Part shown: positions 16,449 to 23,648 of the stretch, one piece after another
Numbering within the stretch: position 1 is the first letter of the stretch
Layout: every line of letters begins with the position of its first letter
From: Oscillospiraceae bacterium
GTDB lineage: Bacteria > Bacillota > Clostridia > Oscillospirales > Ruminococcaceae
NCBI GenBank assembly: GCA_020054675.1
Contig: JAIHAL010000005.1
Coordinates: 1 to 64,000 of the forward strand
Direction of reading: 5' to 3'
DNA: 64,000 nt
Translations under genes and position numbers: made by a program
Notes under the pieces: generated by a model
Seen by the model: only the letters and a program-made list of their open reading frames with translations
The model's database searches: none
Told to the model about the DNA's origin: nothing

Positions 16449-17952
16449 AATGAAGGATTTTGATATACAAGAATCCCGGAGGCAGCAGAAAGTGTTTTAC
16501 GAAGAAAAGCATAACTTTGCTTCTGAATCGGGTGGATTAGGTATAGGAAATTTTCAGACAGTCAATAATCAATTTGAAGAAGAAAAGTTTCATGCTCGTC
16601 AAGGACATGGATTTGCTGCTGAAAGAGCTAATACTCTCTATGATAAACTTACAGGACATGATGCTAAGATCGTTGGAGACGATAATGCTAAAAATGGTGC
16701 CGACCGTATTGTAGATGGTGTTTACATTCAGTCTAAATACTGCTCGACCGGTGCAAAGTGCATAAATGAGTGTTTTGAAAACAATGGAAAAGGCTCATTC
16801 AAGTACATGAATAATGGAAAACCTATGCAAATAGAAGTTCCATCTGATAAATATGATGATGCTATAAGAGCCATGGAAGAGAAAATTCGACGTGGACAGG
16901 TAAATGGTGTTTCAAATCCTGAAGAAGCAAAAAACATTGTTAGAAAAGGTCATTTTACCTATGAACAAGCTCGTAATATCGCCAAGGCTGGCACTGTCGA
17001 ATCACTTATATATGATGCAGTACACGGTACGATTATTGCAACTACGGTGTTTGGGGTTACAGCAATGATTACATTTGCCACATCGATATGGAACGGTGAA
17101 AATTTTGATGATGCACTAAAGTTAGCTACATATTCCGGACTTAAAGTTGGTGGTACAGCATTTATAACATCGGTTTTGGTAAGTCAACTTTCAAAAGCTG
17201 GATTGAATAGTGCACTTGTTGGGAGTTCGGAAGCTATAGTAGCTATTATGGGCCCCAAGGCTTCAGCAATTATCATTAATGCATTTAGATTGGGATCAAA
17301 ACCAATTTATGGCGCAGCTGCGATGAAAAGTGCAGCAAAGTTACTTAGAGGAAATGCAATCACTGCGGGTGTCACATTTGTTGTTCTTTCAACTTTTGAT
17401 GTTGCAAATATATTTAGAGGGAGAATCTCTGGTAAACAGTTATTTAAGAATTTGACAAATACTGCCGCCACCGTTGGAGGTGGAACTGGTGGCTGGATTG
17501 CAGGAGCCGCAGCAGGATCAGCTATTTTACCTGGTATAGGTACCTTTTTAGGTGGCTTGGCAGGTTCTATGCTTGGCGGTGCAGTGGCGGGAAAGGTGAC
17601 CAACAAGGTAGTTGGAAATTTTATCGAGGATGATGCCGATAAGATGGTTAAGATCATTGAAGAGGTATTTAAAGACATGGCCAGCGAATACTTATTGAGC
17701 CAAAAGGAAGCAGAAAAATCTGTAGATAGATTACGAGATAAACTTGATGGTAACACACTGAAGAATATGTTTGCAAGCGACGATAGGAAAAAGTTTGCGA
17801 GAAACCTTTTAACACCTATAATCGAAAGAGAAACAGCATGTAGACCTGTTATTCCTGCACCAACTAAAAATCAAATGCTCACGAGTATTAAAGAAGTTCT
17901 TGAGGAAATAGCAGATGTAATGGAAAGCGACAGTTCCTTAGTAAATGCATAA
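16441..17952 (+). CDS. Membrane-associated protein with putative PD-(D/E)xK-like nuclease domain, third cassette gene
   Basis: This is a 503-aa protein of unrecognised family. Residues 45-115 contain a helix with E61 (HGFAAERAN), then NGADRIVDG with D88 and the strand IQSK (Q97, K99). This E...D...QxK order is the catalytic pattern of PD-(D/E)xK endonuclease folds, so I infer a nuclease-like domain. Cysteines 101, 107 and 111 follow closely. Residues about 190-325 have several hydrophobic stretches, and 346-386 is a dense glycine-zipper (repeated GGxxG/AGAAAG) that could insert in a membrane. The C-terminus (395-503) is charged and helical. It overlaps the upstream gene by 8 bp. A membrane-linked defence effector or toxin is possible. 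Length and base use are unlike the flanking metabolic genes. Confidence 0.8.
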   Translation: MNEMKDFDIQESRRQQKVFYEEKHNFASESGGLGIGNFQTVNNQFEEEKFHARQGHGFAAERANTLYDKLTGHDAKIVGDDNAKNGADRIVDGVYIQSKYCSTGAKCINECFENNGKGSFKYMNNGKPMQIEVPSDKYDDAIRAMEEKIRRGQVNGVSNPEEAKNIVRKGHFTYEQARNIAKAGTVESLIYDAVHGTIIATTVFGVTAMITFATSIWNGENFDDALKLATYSGLKVGGTAFITSVLVSQLSKAGLNSALVGSSEAIVAIMGPKASAIIINAFRLGSKPIYGAAAMKSAAKLLRGNAITAGVTFVVLSTFDVANIFRGRISGKQLFKNLTNTAATVGGGTGGWIAGAAAGSAILPGIGTFLGGLAGSMLGGAVAGKVTNKVVGNFIEDDADKMVKIIEEVFKDMASEYLLSQKEAEKSVDRLRDKLDGNTLKNMFASDDRKKFARNLLTPIIERETACRPVIPAPTKNQMLTSIKEVLEEIADVMESDSSLVNA

Positions 17953-17965
17953 ACACGAAAAACAA

Positions 17966-18149
17966 GAATTTCCCAAATTTTGTGTAAATAATGATTAAGG
18001 AACTTCCTTGCTGACAAGAATTAGAGAAATAAATTCAAAGTCAGAAAAGAAGAATTTTCATGTCGATGGTATCAAAAGAGGTAATTCGAGAACTAATCAA
18101 GGAAAGTAATTTCAAAAGCACAACTGAAATCATGAATGCTATCAAAGAG
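17966..18149 (+). mobile_element. IS256-family remnant, left arm with 5' end of transposase
   Basis: An IS256-type end with the motif AATTTTGTGTAAAT is followed by a leader and 30 codons of transposase N-terminus starting at ATG 18060 (MSMVSKEVIRELIKESNF), then abruptly unrelated sequence at 18150. The same arm occurs inverted at 18854-19037. It starts 14 bp after the large cassette gene, so the cassette's right border is defined by this insertion. Confidence 0.8.
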
Positions 18150-18182
18150 TACCCTCCCCATAAAATAGTGCATTGACAAAAA

Positions 18183-18215
18183 CGCCTGATAAAAAACAAT
18201 GTTTTTTATCAGGCG
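18183..18215. terminator. Perfect 15-bp hairpin, terminator-like
   Basis: Arms 18183-18197 and 18201-18215 (CGCCTGATAAAAAAC and its complement) have a 3-nt loop. The A/T half of the stem and the following A-run make it terminator-like, and it lies inside insertion-sequence debris. It may be the terminator of a lost gene or part of a mobile element. Confidence 0.5.
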
Positions 18216-18334
18216 AAAAATTATTTAAAGTAATAGATAATGCGTACTCCCCACAGTAGATATTCATCAAGATATTCCGGGTGATTATGAAAATCAACAG
18301 ACGGCAGGATGGTTAACAGGTATCAAGAGGGTAT

Positions 18335-18366
18335 TTAAAAAATTTTGTGTAAATTAATTTTCTTGC
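18335..18366. mobile_element. Third IS256-type end fragment
   Basis: The motif AATTTTGTGTAAAT recurs at about 18341-18354, followed by TTCTTGCTGGCA, a degenerate copy of the arm sequence TTCCTTGCTGACA seen at both flanks. It marks an older or nested IS256-family insertion. The bases between 18216 and 18335 show no gene I can support. Confidence 0.5.
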
Positions 18367-18392
18367 TGGCAAAAAATCAGACTTATGCAAGT

Positions 18393-18411
18393 TGCTTTGC
18401 AAGGCAAAGCA
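18393..18411. repeat. Short hairpin TGCTTTGC/GCAAAGCA
   Basis: Perfect 8-bp arms (18393-18400, 18404-18411) have a 3-nt loop. It sits 10 bp before the larger fold-back at 18421-18509, and the two probably belong to one structured site. Confidence 0.5.
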
Positions 18412-18420
18412 GGGGTTTCC

Positions 18421-18509
18421 TTTGCCCCATATTGGTATTCATGCCGGATAGCGGGGCAGTATGCTTGAATACTGCCTTGCCATCCGGCAACACTTAGGTT
18501 TGGGGCAAA
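18421..18509. repeat. Three-tier fold-back element
   Basis: There are three nested perfect inverted repeats: TTTGCCCCA/TGGGGCAAA (18421-18429, 18501-18509), GCCGGAT/ATCCGGC (18443-18449, 18482-18488) and GGCAGTAT/ATACTGCC (18455-18462, 18469-18476). They are separated by 13/12-nt and 5/5-nt unpaired sections. Such a single-strand-foldable site could be an oriT, an attC-like recombination site, a small transposable palindrome or a structured RNA; nothing visible decides which. Confidence 0.6.
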
Positions 18510-18629
18510 GTAAAACAATCAAAATGTTAATCTGGTTCAAAATACAGCCCCAATTATGGTAACACAATGTCCATTTTTTGACAATATTATTCGACACAAG
18601 ATATAACATTTTGCGCAAGCTTTCGTCAT

Positions 18630-18943
18630 TGAAAAACATTCCCAATTGCCTCTCTAAAGCCTGCCAGGCTATCAACGCAAAAATAGGTAAACTTCCTTTA
18701 CGCCCTTTGATTTCAGCTCATTCAGAACGCCCAGCCAAAAATTGTACTTTCGTCATAATTCGCCGTTTCTGTTACGCGGCGTTCCTGCTTTTCATAGCCA
18801 AGCTGCGTATCCAGTTCGGCATCCATGACCTCCTGCAAGACATCTTTAAACATCTCTTTGATAGCGTTCATGATTTCAGTTGTACTTTTGAAATTACTTT
18901 CCTTGATCAGTTCTCGAATTACCTCTTTTGATATCATCGACAT
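18630..18943 (-). pseudogene. IS256-family transposase remnant (deleted, frameshifted)
   Basis: The N-terminus starts at ATG 18943 and matches the left-arm copy (ISKEVIRELIKESNF), continuing to LGYEKQERR. It is then joined directly to a central transposase block FWLGVLNELKSKGVKEVYLF (from about 18741), shifted in frame, followed by CVDSLAGFREAIGNVF in another frame. The DDE core segments in between and all of the C-terminus are missing, so it is non-functional. Confidence 0.8.
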
Positions 18944-19037
18944 AAAAATTCTTCCTTCCTGACTTTGATTTTATTTCTCTAATTCTTGTCAGCAAGGAAG
19001 TCCCTTAATCATTATTTACACAAAATTTTGGGGATTC
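18854..19037 (-). mobile_element. IS256-family remnant, right arm (inverted copy)
   Basis: This is the reverse complement of the left arm (17966-18149) with only scattered differences. It carries the end motif, leader and first 30 transposase codons. The two arms face each other around about 700 bp of debris, as expected after two insertions in opposite orientation and later deletion. Confidence 0.8.
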
Positions 19038-19094
19038 TCGTTTTAGCTGTTAAATGCATTTACACAGTTTATTTTTTAAAACTATAAGAACAAC

Positions 19095-19141
19095 AAAAAA
19101 CGAGTGTTCTTATAGCTTTTCAAATACTATAAGAACACTCG
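19095..19141 (-). terminator. Terminator of tRNA-Leu
   Basis: Perfect 15-bp arms (19101-19115 and 19127-19141) have an 11-nt loop. On the minus strand they are followed by TTTTTTG. The stem begins 3 bp after the tRNA CCA end. Confidence 0.9.
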
Positions 19142-19144
19142 ACA

Positions 19145-19231
19145 TGGTGCCGCTGACCGGACTTGAACCGGTACGGATTTTACTCCGAGGGATTTTAAGT
19201 CCCTTGTGTCTGCCTATTCCACCACAGCGGC
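19145..19231 (-). tRNA. tRNA-Leu (anticodon UAA)
   Basis: This is an 87-nt class II tRNA with encoded CCA. The acceptor arms GCCGCTG/CAGCGGC pair. The anticodon stem GGGA/TCCC encloses the loop CTTAAAA, so the anticodon is UAA, and the T-loop GGTTCAAGTCC is standard. It reads UUA (and UUG) leucine codons. It borders the accessory island at 13.8-19.1 kb. tRNA genes are common integration sites, but I found no direct repeat of its 3' end on the far side. Confidence 0.97.
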
Positions 19232-19379
19232 TTAACGAATTATAATTATAATATAAATTGCTTGATTTGTCAAGATTAAGTGTAATTTTCGCATAAAACA
19301 TCGGTCTTTTGACGATGGATTTTATCGGCAAAAAGATTGTCCACCGCAAAAGACCGATGCCTCAATTCTAATTTAAAAT

Positions 19380-19607
19380 TTATTCTGCAATCCATTCCTT
19401 TATCTTTTCAAGGATTTCTGGATTGTCGCTATGGATTCTCAGCGTAACCGGCTCATCAAGATTTATGCTGAAAATGCCCATGATTGATTTCGCATCAATT
19501 ATATTGTAATCTTTGATAATTTCACACTCAGCGCCAAAAGCAGATATTGCAGCCGAAAAATTCTTTACTTTCTCCACGCTATTTATCAAAACTTTAGTTT
19601 CAATCAT
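19380..19607 (-). CDS. HPr-like protein lacking the phosphorylatable histidine
   Basis: This 75-aa protein has the HPr fold pattern, including AKSIMGIFSI around the regulatory serine (equivalent of Ser46). The His15 loop of true HPr (GIHARP) is replaced by NSVEKVKNFSAA, with no histidine in the whole protein. It therefore cannot pass PTS phosphate. A Crh-like regulatory role through the serine is possible. It is the second gene after mgsA (16-bp gap), so it may be tied to control of glycolytic overflow. Confidence 0.82.
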   Translation of the reverse strand: MIETKVLINSVEKVKNFSAAISAFGAECEIIKDYNIIDAKSIMGIFSINLDEPVTLRIHSDNPEILEKIKEWIAE

Positions 19608-19623
19608 AAATATCAGACCTTTC

Positions 19624-20106
19624 TTATTTAATAAATTGCTTCTTGTTTTCTACCCTGTCCTGAATATTCTTATTAAAGTTTATCACCGCATGTTCGTATT
19701 CTTTATCCATCAACAGAGAATTTATCATAAAATCAGCAGTTGCCTTATTGTTTGCAATCGGGATGTCATAAACTTGGGCAATGCGAAGCAACGCCTTTAC
19801 ATCCGGGTCATGGGGCTGGGCTGCCAAAGGGTCTGAAAAGAAAATTATAAAATTTATAGTGCCTTCAACTATCTTTGCGCCAATCTGCTGGTCGCCGCCA
19901 AGCGGGCCGCTGTTGTAAGCTTTTACAGGAAGCCCCGTTTTTTCGGCAATCAATCTTGCGGTTGTTCCTGTTCCGCATAAAAAATGCTTATTAAGTATAT
20001 TTTTATTAAGGTCGCACCATTCAATCAATTCCTGTTTTTTGCCGTCATGCGCAATAAGTGCTATCGTTTTTTGCTTTGGTATTGTAAATGTTATATATTC
20101 ATTCAT
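19624..20106 (-). CDS. mgsA: Methylglyoxal synthase
   Basis: This enzyme converts dihydroxyacetone phosphate to methylglyoxal and phosphate, a bypass that relieves sugar-phosphate build-up. It shows the early block ALIAHDGKK, GTGTTARL for phosphate binding, the catalytic region SGPLGGDQQIG and FFSDPLAAQPHDPDV. It is 160 aa, slightly longer than E. coli MgsA through a C-terminal tail. GAGGTAG precedes the ATG. It fits with the rhamnose and other sugar pathways that produce DHAP in this window. Confidence 0.96.
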   Translation of the reverse strand: MNEYITFTIPKQKTIALIAHDGKKQELIEWCDLNKNILNKHFLCGTGTTARLIAEKTGLPVKAYNSGPLGGDQQIGAKIVEGTINFIIFFSDPLAAQPHDPDVKALLRIAQVYDIPIANNKATADFMINSLLMDKEYEHAVINFNKNIQDRVENKKQFIK

Positions 20107-20201
20107 TAACTGCTACCTCTTTTCCTTATAATCACTAATTATTATAATTCATTTTTATACAAATTGCAACATTTTAATACATTTTTAAATTGGATGCTGT
20201 A

Positions 20202-20230
20202 TTGAAAAAAACTTTTTAAAATGTTATAAT
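20202..20230 (+). promoter_or_regulatory. Promoter of the membrane-anchored protein gene
   Basis: TTGAAA (20202-20207), a 17-bp spacer and TATAAT (20225-20230) form a consensus sigma-A promoter, 38 bp before the ATG. Confidence 0.8.
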
Positions 20231-20267
20231 TAAATCTACTTAAATAAAAAGAAACGGTGTTTTTAAT

Positions 20268-20669
20268 ATGGCTAAAAAAATGGATTTTAAAAAAATTTTA
20301 GGAATTTTGATTTGCGTTCTGGCAGTGGTTGTTTTTGCTTTGATACTCATTTTTTCAGCAGATAAAAGGGGCCAAAAAAAGCTTCTTGACAATTATTTCA
20401 CCTCGGTGCAAAGAAATTCAGAAAAGGAATTTAAAAAGTGCATTTCCGAAAAATCCAATCTTACCTTTGAAAAAGCACAGGAAAATATTTTTAACTCCCC
20501 TACTCCAAGCGGAGCGGTAATAAAATACAAAATTATCTCACGTTCAAAAAAATCAAATGAAATATGGCTGATTGATATCGAAATAACCGCGGGAACAGAT
20601 GAAAAAAATTACAAAGCAAACCAATCCTTTGAAGTTTTTAAAGAAAATGGCTCCTGGAAAATAAAATAG
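20268..20669 (+). CDS. Membrane-anchored extracytoplasmic protein, unknown function
   Basis: This 133-aa protein has a basic N-terminus, one transmembrane helix (about residues 10-30) and an outward-facing domain. The domain ends in a beta pattern (IWLIDIEITAGTD, ending ENGSWKIK), like small NTF2-like or DUF4878-type domains. There are no catalytic motifs. It has its own consensus promoter and lies upstream of asnB without clear linkage. Confidence 0.75.
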   Translation: MAKKMDFKKILGILICVLAVVVFALILIFSADKRGQKKLLDNYFTSVQRNSEKEFKKCISEKSNLTFEKAQENIFNSPTPSGAVIKYKIISRSKKSNEIWLIDIEITAGTDEKNYKANQSFEVFKENGSWKIK

Positions 20670-20694
20670 CTCCTGAAACATTTGCCTCCTTTTA

Positions 20695-20738
20695 CATATA
20701 ATATCTGTGTGGATATTATATGGCCCGAAAATTCGGGC
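20695..20738. promoter_or_regulatory. Tandem dyads upstream of asnB
   Basis: The first dyad has 11-bp arms CATATAATATC (20695-20705) and GATATTATATG (20712-20722). Immediately after it, GCCCGAA (20723-20729) and TTCGGGC (20732-20738) form a second. Together they fill the space before the AAGGAGG of asnB. The TATAAT inside the first arm may be the -10 element, making this an operator over a promoter. Alternatively the two hairpins are a leader structure. Confidence 0.6.
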
Positions 20739-20752
20739 AAAAGGAGGATTTT

Positions 20753-22597
20753 ATGTGCGGAATTGCCGGTTGGGTTGATTTTTGCGAAAATTTATATACC
20801 AAAGATAAAATTATGTCAAAAATGTCCGATACCCTGAAAGAAAGAGGTCCGGACGCGGAAGGGGCATTTAAATCCAATGAGGCGTTTTTGGTACATAGGC
20901 GCCTGATAGTGGTCGATCCCGAAAACGGCAAGCAGCCGATGGAACGAAGCTCCCCGTACTCAAAATACATCATAGTTTACAACGGGGAACTTTACAACAC
21001 GGAAAAAATACGAAAAAAACTGCTCCATGCCGGATACAGTTTCAGCGGGCACTCCGATACCGAAGTCCTTCTGCTTTCATACGTTGAATGGGGGGAAAAA
21101 TGCCTTGATGAACTAAATGGCATTTATGCCTTTGCTGTTTGGAACGACACAGAAAAAACGCTTTTCCTTGCGCGCGACAGGATGGGAGTTAAACCTCTAT
21201 TCTTCTTTGAATACGAAAACGGCCTTATCTTTGGTTCGCAAATTAAAACAATCCTCGCCCACCCTTATGCAAAGCCTGAAATTGACGAAAACGGCATTGC
21301 GGAAATCATGCTGCTTGGTCCGGCAAAAATTCCGGGCAGCGGAGTCTTTAAAGGAATACATGAGCTTGAACAGGGTGAATGTGCTTTCTTTGACAAAAAC
21401 GGATTAAAAAGAAGAAAATATTGGAGCCTTTCTCCAAAGCCTCACACAGACAATTTGGAGCAAACAATAGAAAAAACCCGCTTTTTGGTTTGCGACAGCA
21501 TTTCAAGACAACTTGTTTCCGATGTGCCGCTTTGCACTTTCCTCTCCGGAGGGCTGGATTCAAGCATAATAAGCTATGTGGCCGCAAAAGAATACGAAAA
21601 AGAAGGCAAAAAGCTCTCCACATACTCCATAGACTACAAAGGAAACGAAATTTATTTTAAGGCAAATTCATTTCAGCCTGATGCAGATGCGCCTTGGGCA
21701 AAACTTATGAGCGAATTTATAAATTCAGACCACAAAAACGTGATAATTGATACTCCCGAACTTATTCAAGCCCTTTATGATGCCACAAAGGCAAGGGATT
21801 TGCCCGGAATGGCGGATGTAGACTCCTCCCTGCTGCTTTTTTGCAAAGAAATAAAAAAAACATTCACCGTTGGGGTATCAGGTGAATGTGCCGATGAAAT
21901 TTTTGGTGGGTATCCTTGGTATCACAACAAAGACATCCTTTACGGAGAGGGATTTCCTTGGTCAAGATCCACAAGCCAAAGAGCTGATTTGCTGCGTCAA
22001 GATATCTTAAAAAATATCACGCCATTTGAATTTGTAAATTCCCATTACAAAAAAACCGTTTCAGAAACACTTGCAAATGATTTTGACTCCCCTCTTGAAA
22101 AACGCATGAAAGAAATGTTCATGCTTAACGTCAAATGGTTCATGCAAACGCTGCTTGACCGAAAAGACAGAATGTCAATGGCAAACGGCCTTGAAGTAAG
22201 GGTTCCTTTTTGCGACCATGAACTTGCAGAGTATGTTTTCAACATTCCATGGGAAATAAAGGCTCTTGAAGGCCGCGAAAAAGGGCTTTTGCGGCGCTGC
22301 TTCAAAGACATTCTGCCGGACGGGATTGTTTTCAGAAAGAAAAACCCCTACCCCAAAACCTTTAATCCCATGTATTTGAAAATAACCAAAGGAATCTTGA
22401 CTGAAATATACAACAATAAAGATTCCCGCCTTTTTGAAATCCTTTCAAGGGAAAAAGTAAAATCCCTCATTGATTGCGACGCAAAAAGTTTTGGTGAGCC
22501 TTGGTTTGGCCAGCTGATGAGAGAGGCGCAAATTTTTGCCTATCTTATTCAGCTTGAATTTTGGCTCAGGATGTTTGACGTCAAAATTCAGCAATAA
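20753..22597 (+). CDS. asnB: Asparagine synthase (glutamine-hydrolysing)
   Basis: This enzyme makes asparagine from aspartate, glutamine and ATP. It is a class II glutamine amidotransferase whose nucleophile is the Cys after the initiator Met (MCGIAGW). Blocks RGPDAEG and YNGELYN belong to the glutaminase domain (1-210). The synthetase domain has the PP-loop LSGGLDSS and the GECADEIFGGYPW block. Length is 614 aa from the ATG at 20753, which follows AAGGAGG; an upstream in-frame extension lacks the required N-terminal Cys. Its 3' end overlaps the convergent ArsR gene by 10 bp. Tandem dyads lie upstream. Confidence 0.95.
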   Translation: MCGIAGWVDFCENLYTKDKIMSKMSDTLKERGPDAEGAFKSNEAFLVHRRLIVVDPENGKQPMERSSPYSKYIIVYNGELYNTEKIRKKLLHAGYSFSGHSDTEVLLLSYVEWGEKCLDELNGIYAFAVWNDTEKTLFLARDRMGVKPLFFFEYENGLIFGSQIKTILAHPYAKPEIDENGIAEIMLLGPAKIPGSGVFKGIHELEQGECAFFDKNGLKRRKYWSLSPKPHTDNLEQTIEKTRFLVCDSISRQLVSDVPLCTFLSGGLDSSIISYVAAKEYEKEGKKLSTYSIDYKGNEIYFKANSFQPDADAPWAKLMSEFINSDHKNVIIDTPELIQALYDATKARDLPGMADVDSSLLLFCKEIKKTFTVGVSGECADEIFGGYPWYHNKDILYGEGFPWSRSTSQRADLLRQDILKNITPFEFVNSHYKKTVSETLANDFDSPLEKRMKEMFMLNVKWFMQTLLDRKDRMSMANGLEVRVPFCDHELAEYVFNIPWEIKALEGREKGLLRRCFKDILPDGIVFRKKNPYPKTFNPMYLKITKGILTEIYNNKDSRLFEILSREKVKSLIDCDAKSFGEPWFGQLMREAQIFAYLIQLEFWLRMFDVKIQQ

Positions 22598-22866
22598 CTT
22601 TCCCTTAAAGCCTCAATTATCCCTTCAACCCTTTTGTCTGAAATGAAATAAGTTATATTCTGCCCGGATTTTGAGCAGTCAAGTATCCCATGCGCCTTTA
22701 AAAGCGCAAGATGCTGCGAAAGCGCCGACTGCGTTATTCCGGGAAGTTTTTTTAACAGAGCACCCACGGTTTGGGGCTCTTTTATAAGTTCGCACAAAAT
22801 AATCAACCGGTTTTCATTTGCAAGCACTTTTAAAAGCTCGGCTATCTTTTTAGCCTTCTCCTCCAT
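22588..22866 (-). CDS. ArsR-family regulator of the ferredoxin/4Fe-4S membrane operon
   Basis: This 92-aa winged-helix repressor has the recognition segment ITQSALSQHLALL. It lacks the CxC arsenic motif of the other ArsR here but has three cysteines (IILCEL, LDCSKS, ESYC), so metal, thiol or persulfide sensing is possible. It is last in the operon ferredoxin / 4Fe-4S membrane protein / regulator, overlapping the membrane gene by 17 bp. A large dyad before the first gene is its likely operator. Confidence 0.85.
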   Translation of the reverse strand: MEEKAKKIAELLKVLANENRLIILCELIKEPQTVGALLKKLPGITQSALSQHLALLKAHGILDCSKSGQNITYFISDKRVEGIIEALRESYC

Positions 22867-23440
22867 TTTTAATTTCCTTTCCGTTTTTAATAAGGCAAAT
22901 TCCCTGCGTCATCGTTCCCATGGGGCAATAAACGCACCATGAGCGCGGCTTGAAAAGAAGCATCGTTGCAAGTCCCAAAACCGTTGAAGTAAGCATTACA
23001 CCGTAAAATCCAAAAGCAAACTGGGCAATCCAAGGCGCTACCAGAGATGTATCCGTCCAGTTCCATGGAAGCTTGAACATCCAAAGCAGCGTTACCGCCT
23101 CTTTAAGCGATGCTCCCGCAAAAACAAGGTATGTGGAATAAATCATCATTCCAAACATGGTCATAAAAAATGCTAAAAATCCGTATCTGAACCATTTTGA
23201 CCTTAAAAATTTCGGGGGATTTCTTTTAAGCGAAAGTCCGAGATTCCCGCCGATTACATCAAAAAGCTGCCCCCTGCCGCAATATTTATGGCAATAGGTT
23301 TTATTCCCGCCAAAAATTGAAATCAACAGCGGCAGGGCAAAACATATAAGCCCCAGCCAAGCAAAAAGAATATTGAAAAAGCCAAGCGCCATATAAATAA
23401 TTGAAGCTATCCAAAGATAATCATACCACTTCTTTTTCAT
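22850..23440 (-). CDS. 4Fe-4S membrane protein, NapH/NosR-like
   Basis: This integral membrane protein (196 aa) has four to five hydrophobic helices and two cytosolic cysteine clusters, YCHKYC near residue 50 and CVYCPMG near the C-terminus with a third Cys downstream. The layout resembles NapH/NosR/CcoG-like electron-transfer membrane proteins. It follows and overlaps a two-cluster ferredoxin gene by 20 bp, so the pair probably moves electrons at the membrane. The start at 23440 follows AAAGGGGTGG; an ATG at 23458 is an alternative. Substrate and partner are unknown. Confidence 0.8.
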   Translation of the reverse strand: MKKKWYDYLWIASIIYMALGFFNILFAWLGLICFALPLLISIFGGNKTYCHKYCGRGQLFDVIGGNLGLSLKRNPPKFLRSKWFRYGFLAFFMTMFGMMIYSTYLVFAGASLKEAVTLLWMFKLPWNWTDTSLVAPWIAQFAFGFYGVMLTSTVLGLATMLLFKPRSWCVYCPMGTMTQGICLIKNGKEIKNGGEG

Positions 23441-23636
23441 TTGCGCCACCCCTTTCAATCATTTCAATAACCTGTGCCGGACAATTCTTTTCGCATTTTG
23501 CGCATCCGGCGCATTTTTTTGCATCAACCTCGGCAAAAACGCCGTTTTCAACTTTTATTGCGCCAAGCGGGCAAGTTTTCATGCAAACCCCGCAGGCAAC
23601 ACATTCCTTTGAAACAAAAGCCAATCTTTTCTTCAT
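23421..23636 (-). CDS. Two-cluster [4Fe-4S] ferredoxin
   Basis: This 71-aa protein has two complete CxxCxxCxxxCP motifs, CVACGVCMKTCP and CAGCAKCEKNCP, binding two 4Fe-4S clusters. The ATG at 23636 follows a GGTGGTG ribosome site. It is the first gene of a three-gene operon with a 4Fe-4S membrane protein and an ArsR-type repressor. It probably feeds electrons to or from the membrane partner. Confidence 0.92.
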   Translation of the reverse strand: MKKRLAFVSKECVACGVCMKTCPLGAIKVENGVFAEVDAKKCAGCAKCEKNCPAQVIEMIERGGANEKEVV

Positions 23637-23648
23637 GCTGCACCACCT

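Noticed and set aside
18578-18931. Plus-strand reading frame of 117 aa in the IS region
   Set aside because: It is antisense to the recognisable IS256 transposase remnant, which explains the sequence.
19145-19231. tRNA-Leu as an attachment site for the island
   Set aside because: The position is suggestive, but no direct repeat of the tRNA 3' end was found on the distal side and no integrase gene is present, so an att site is not annotated.
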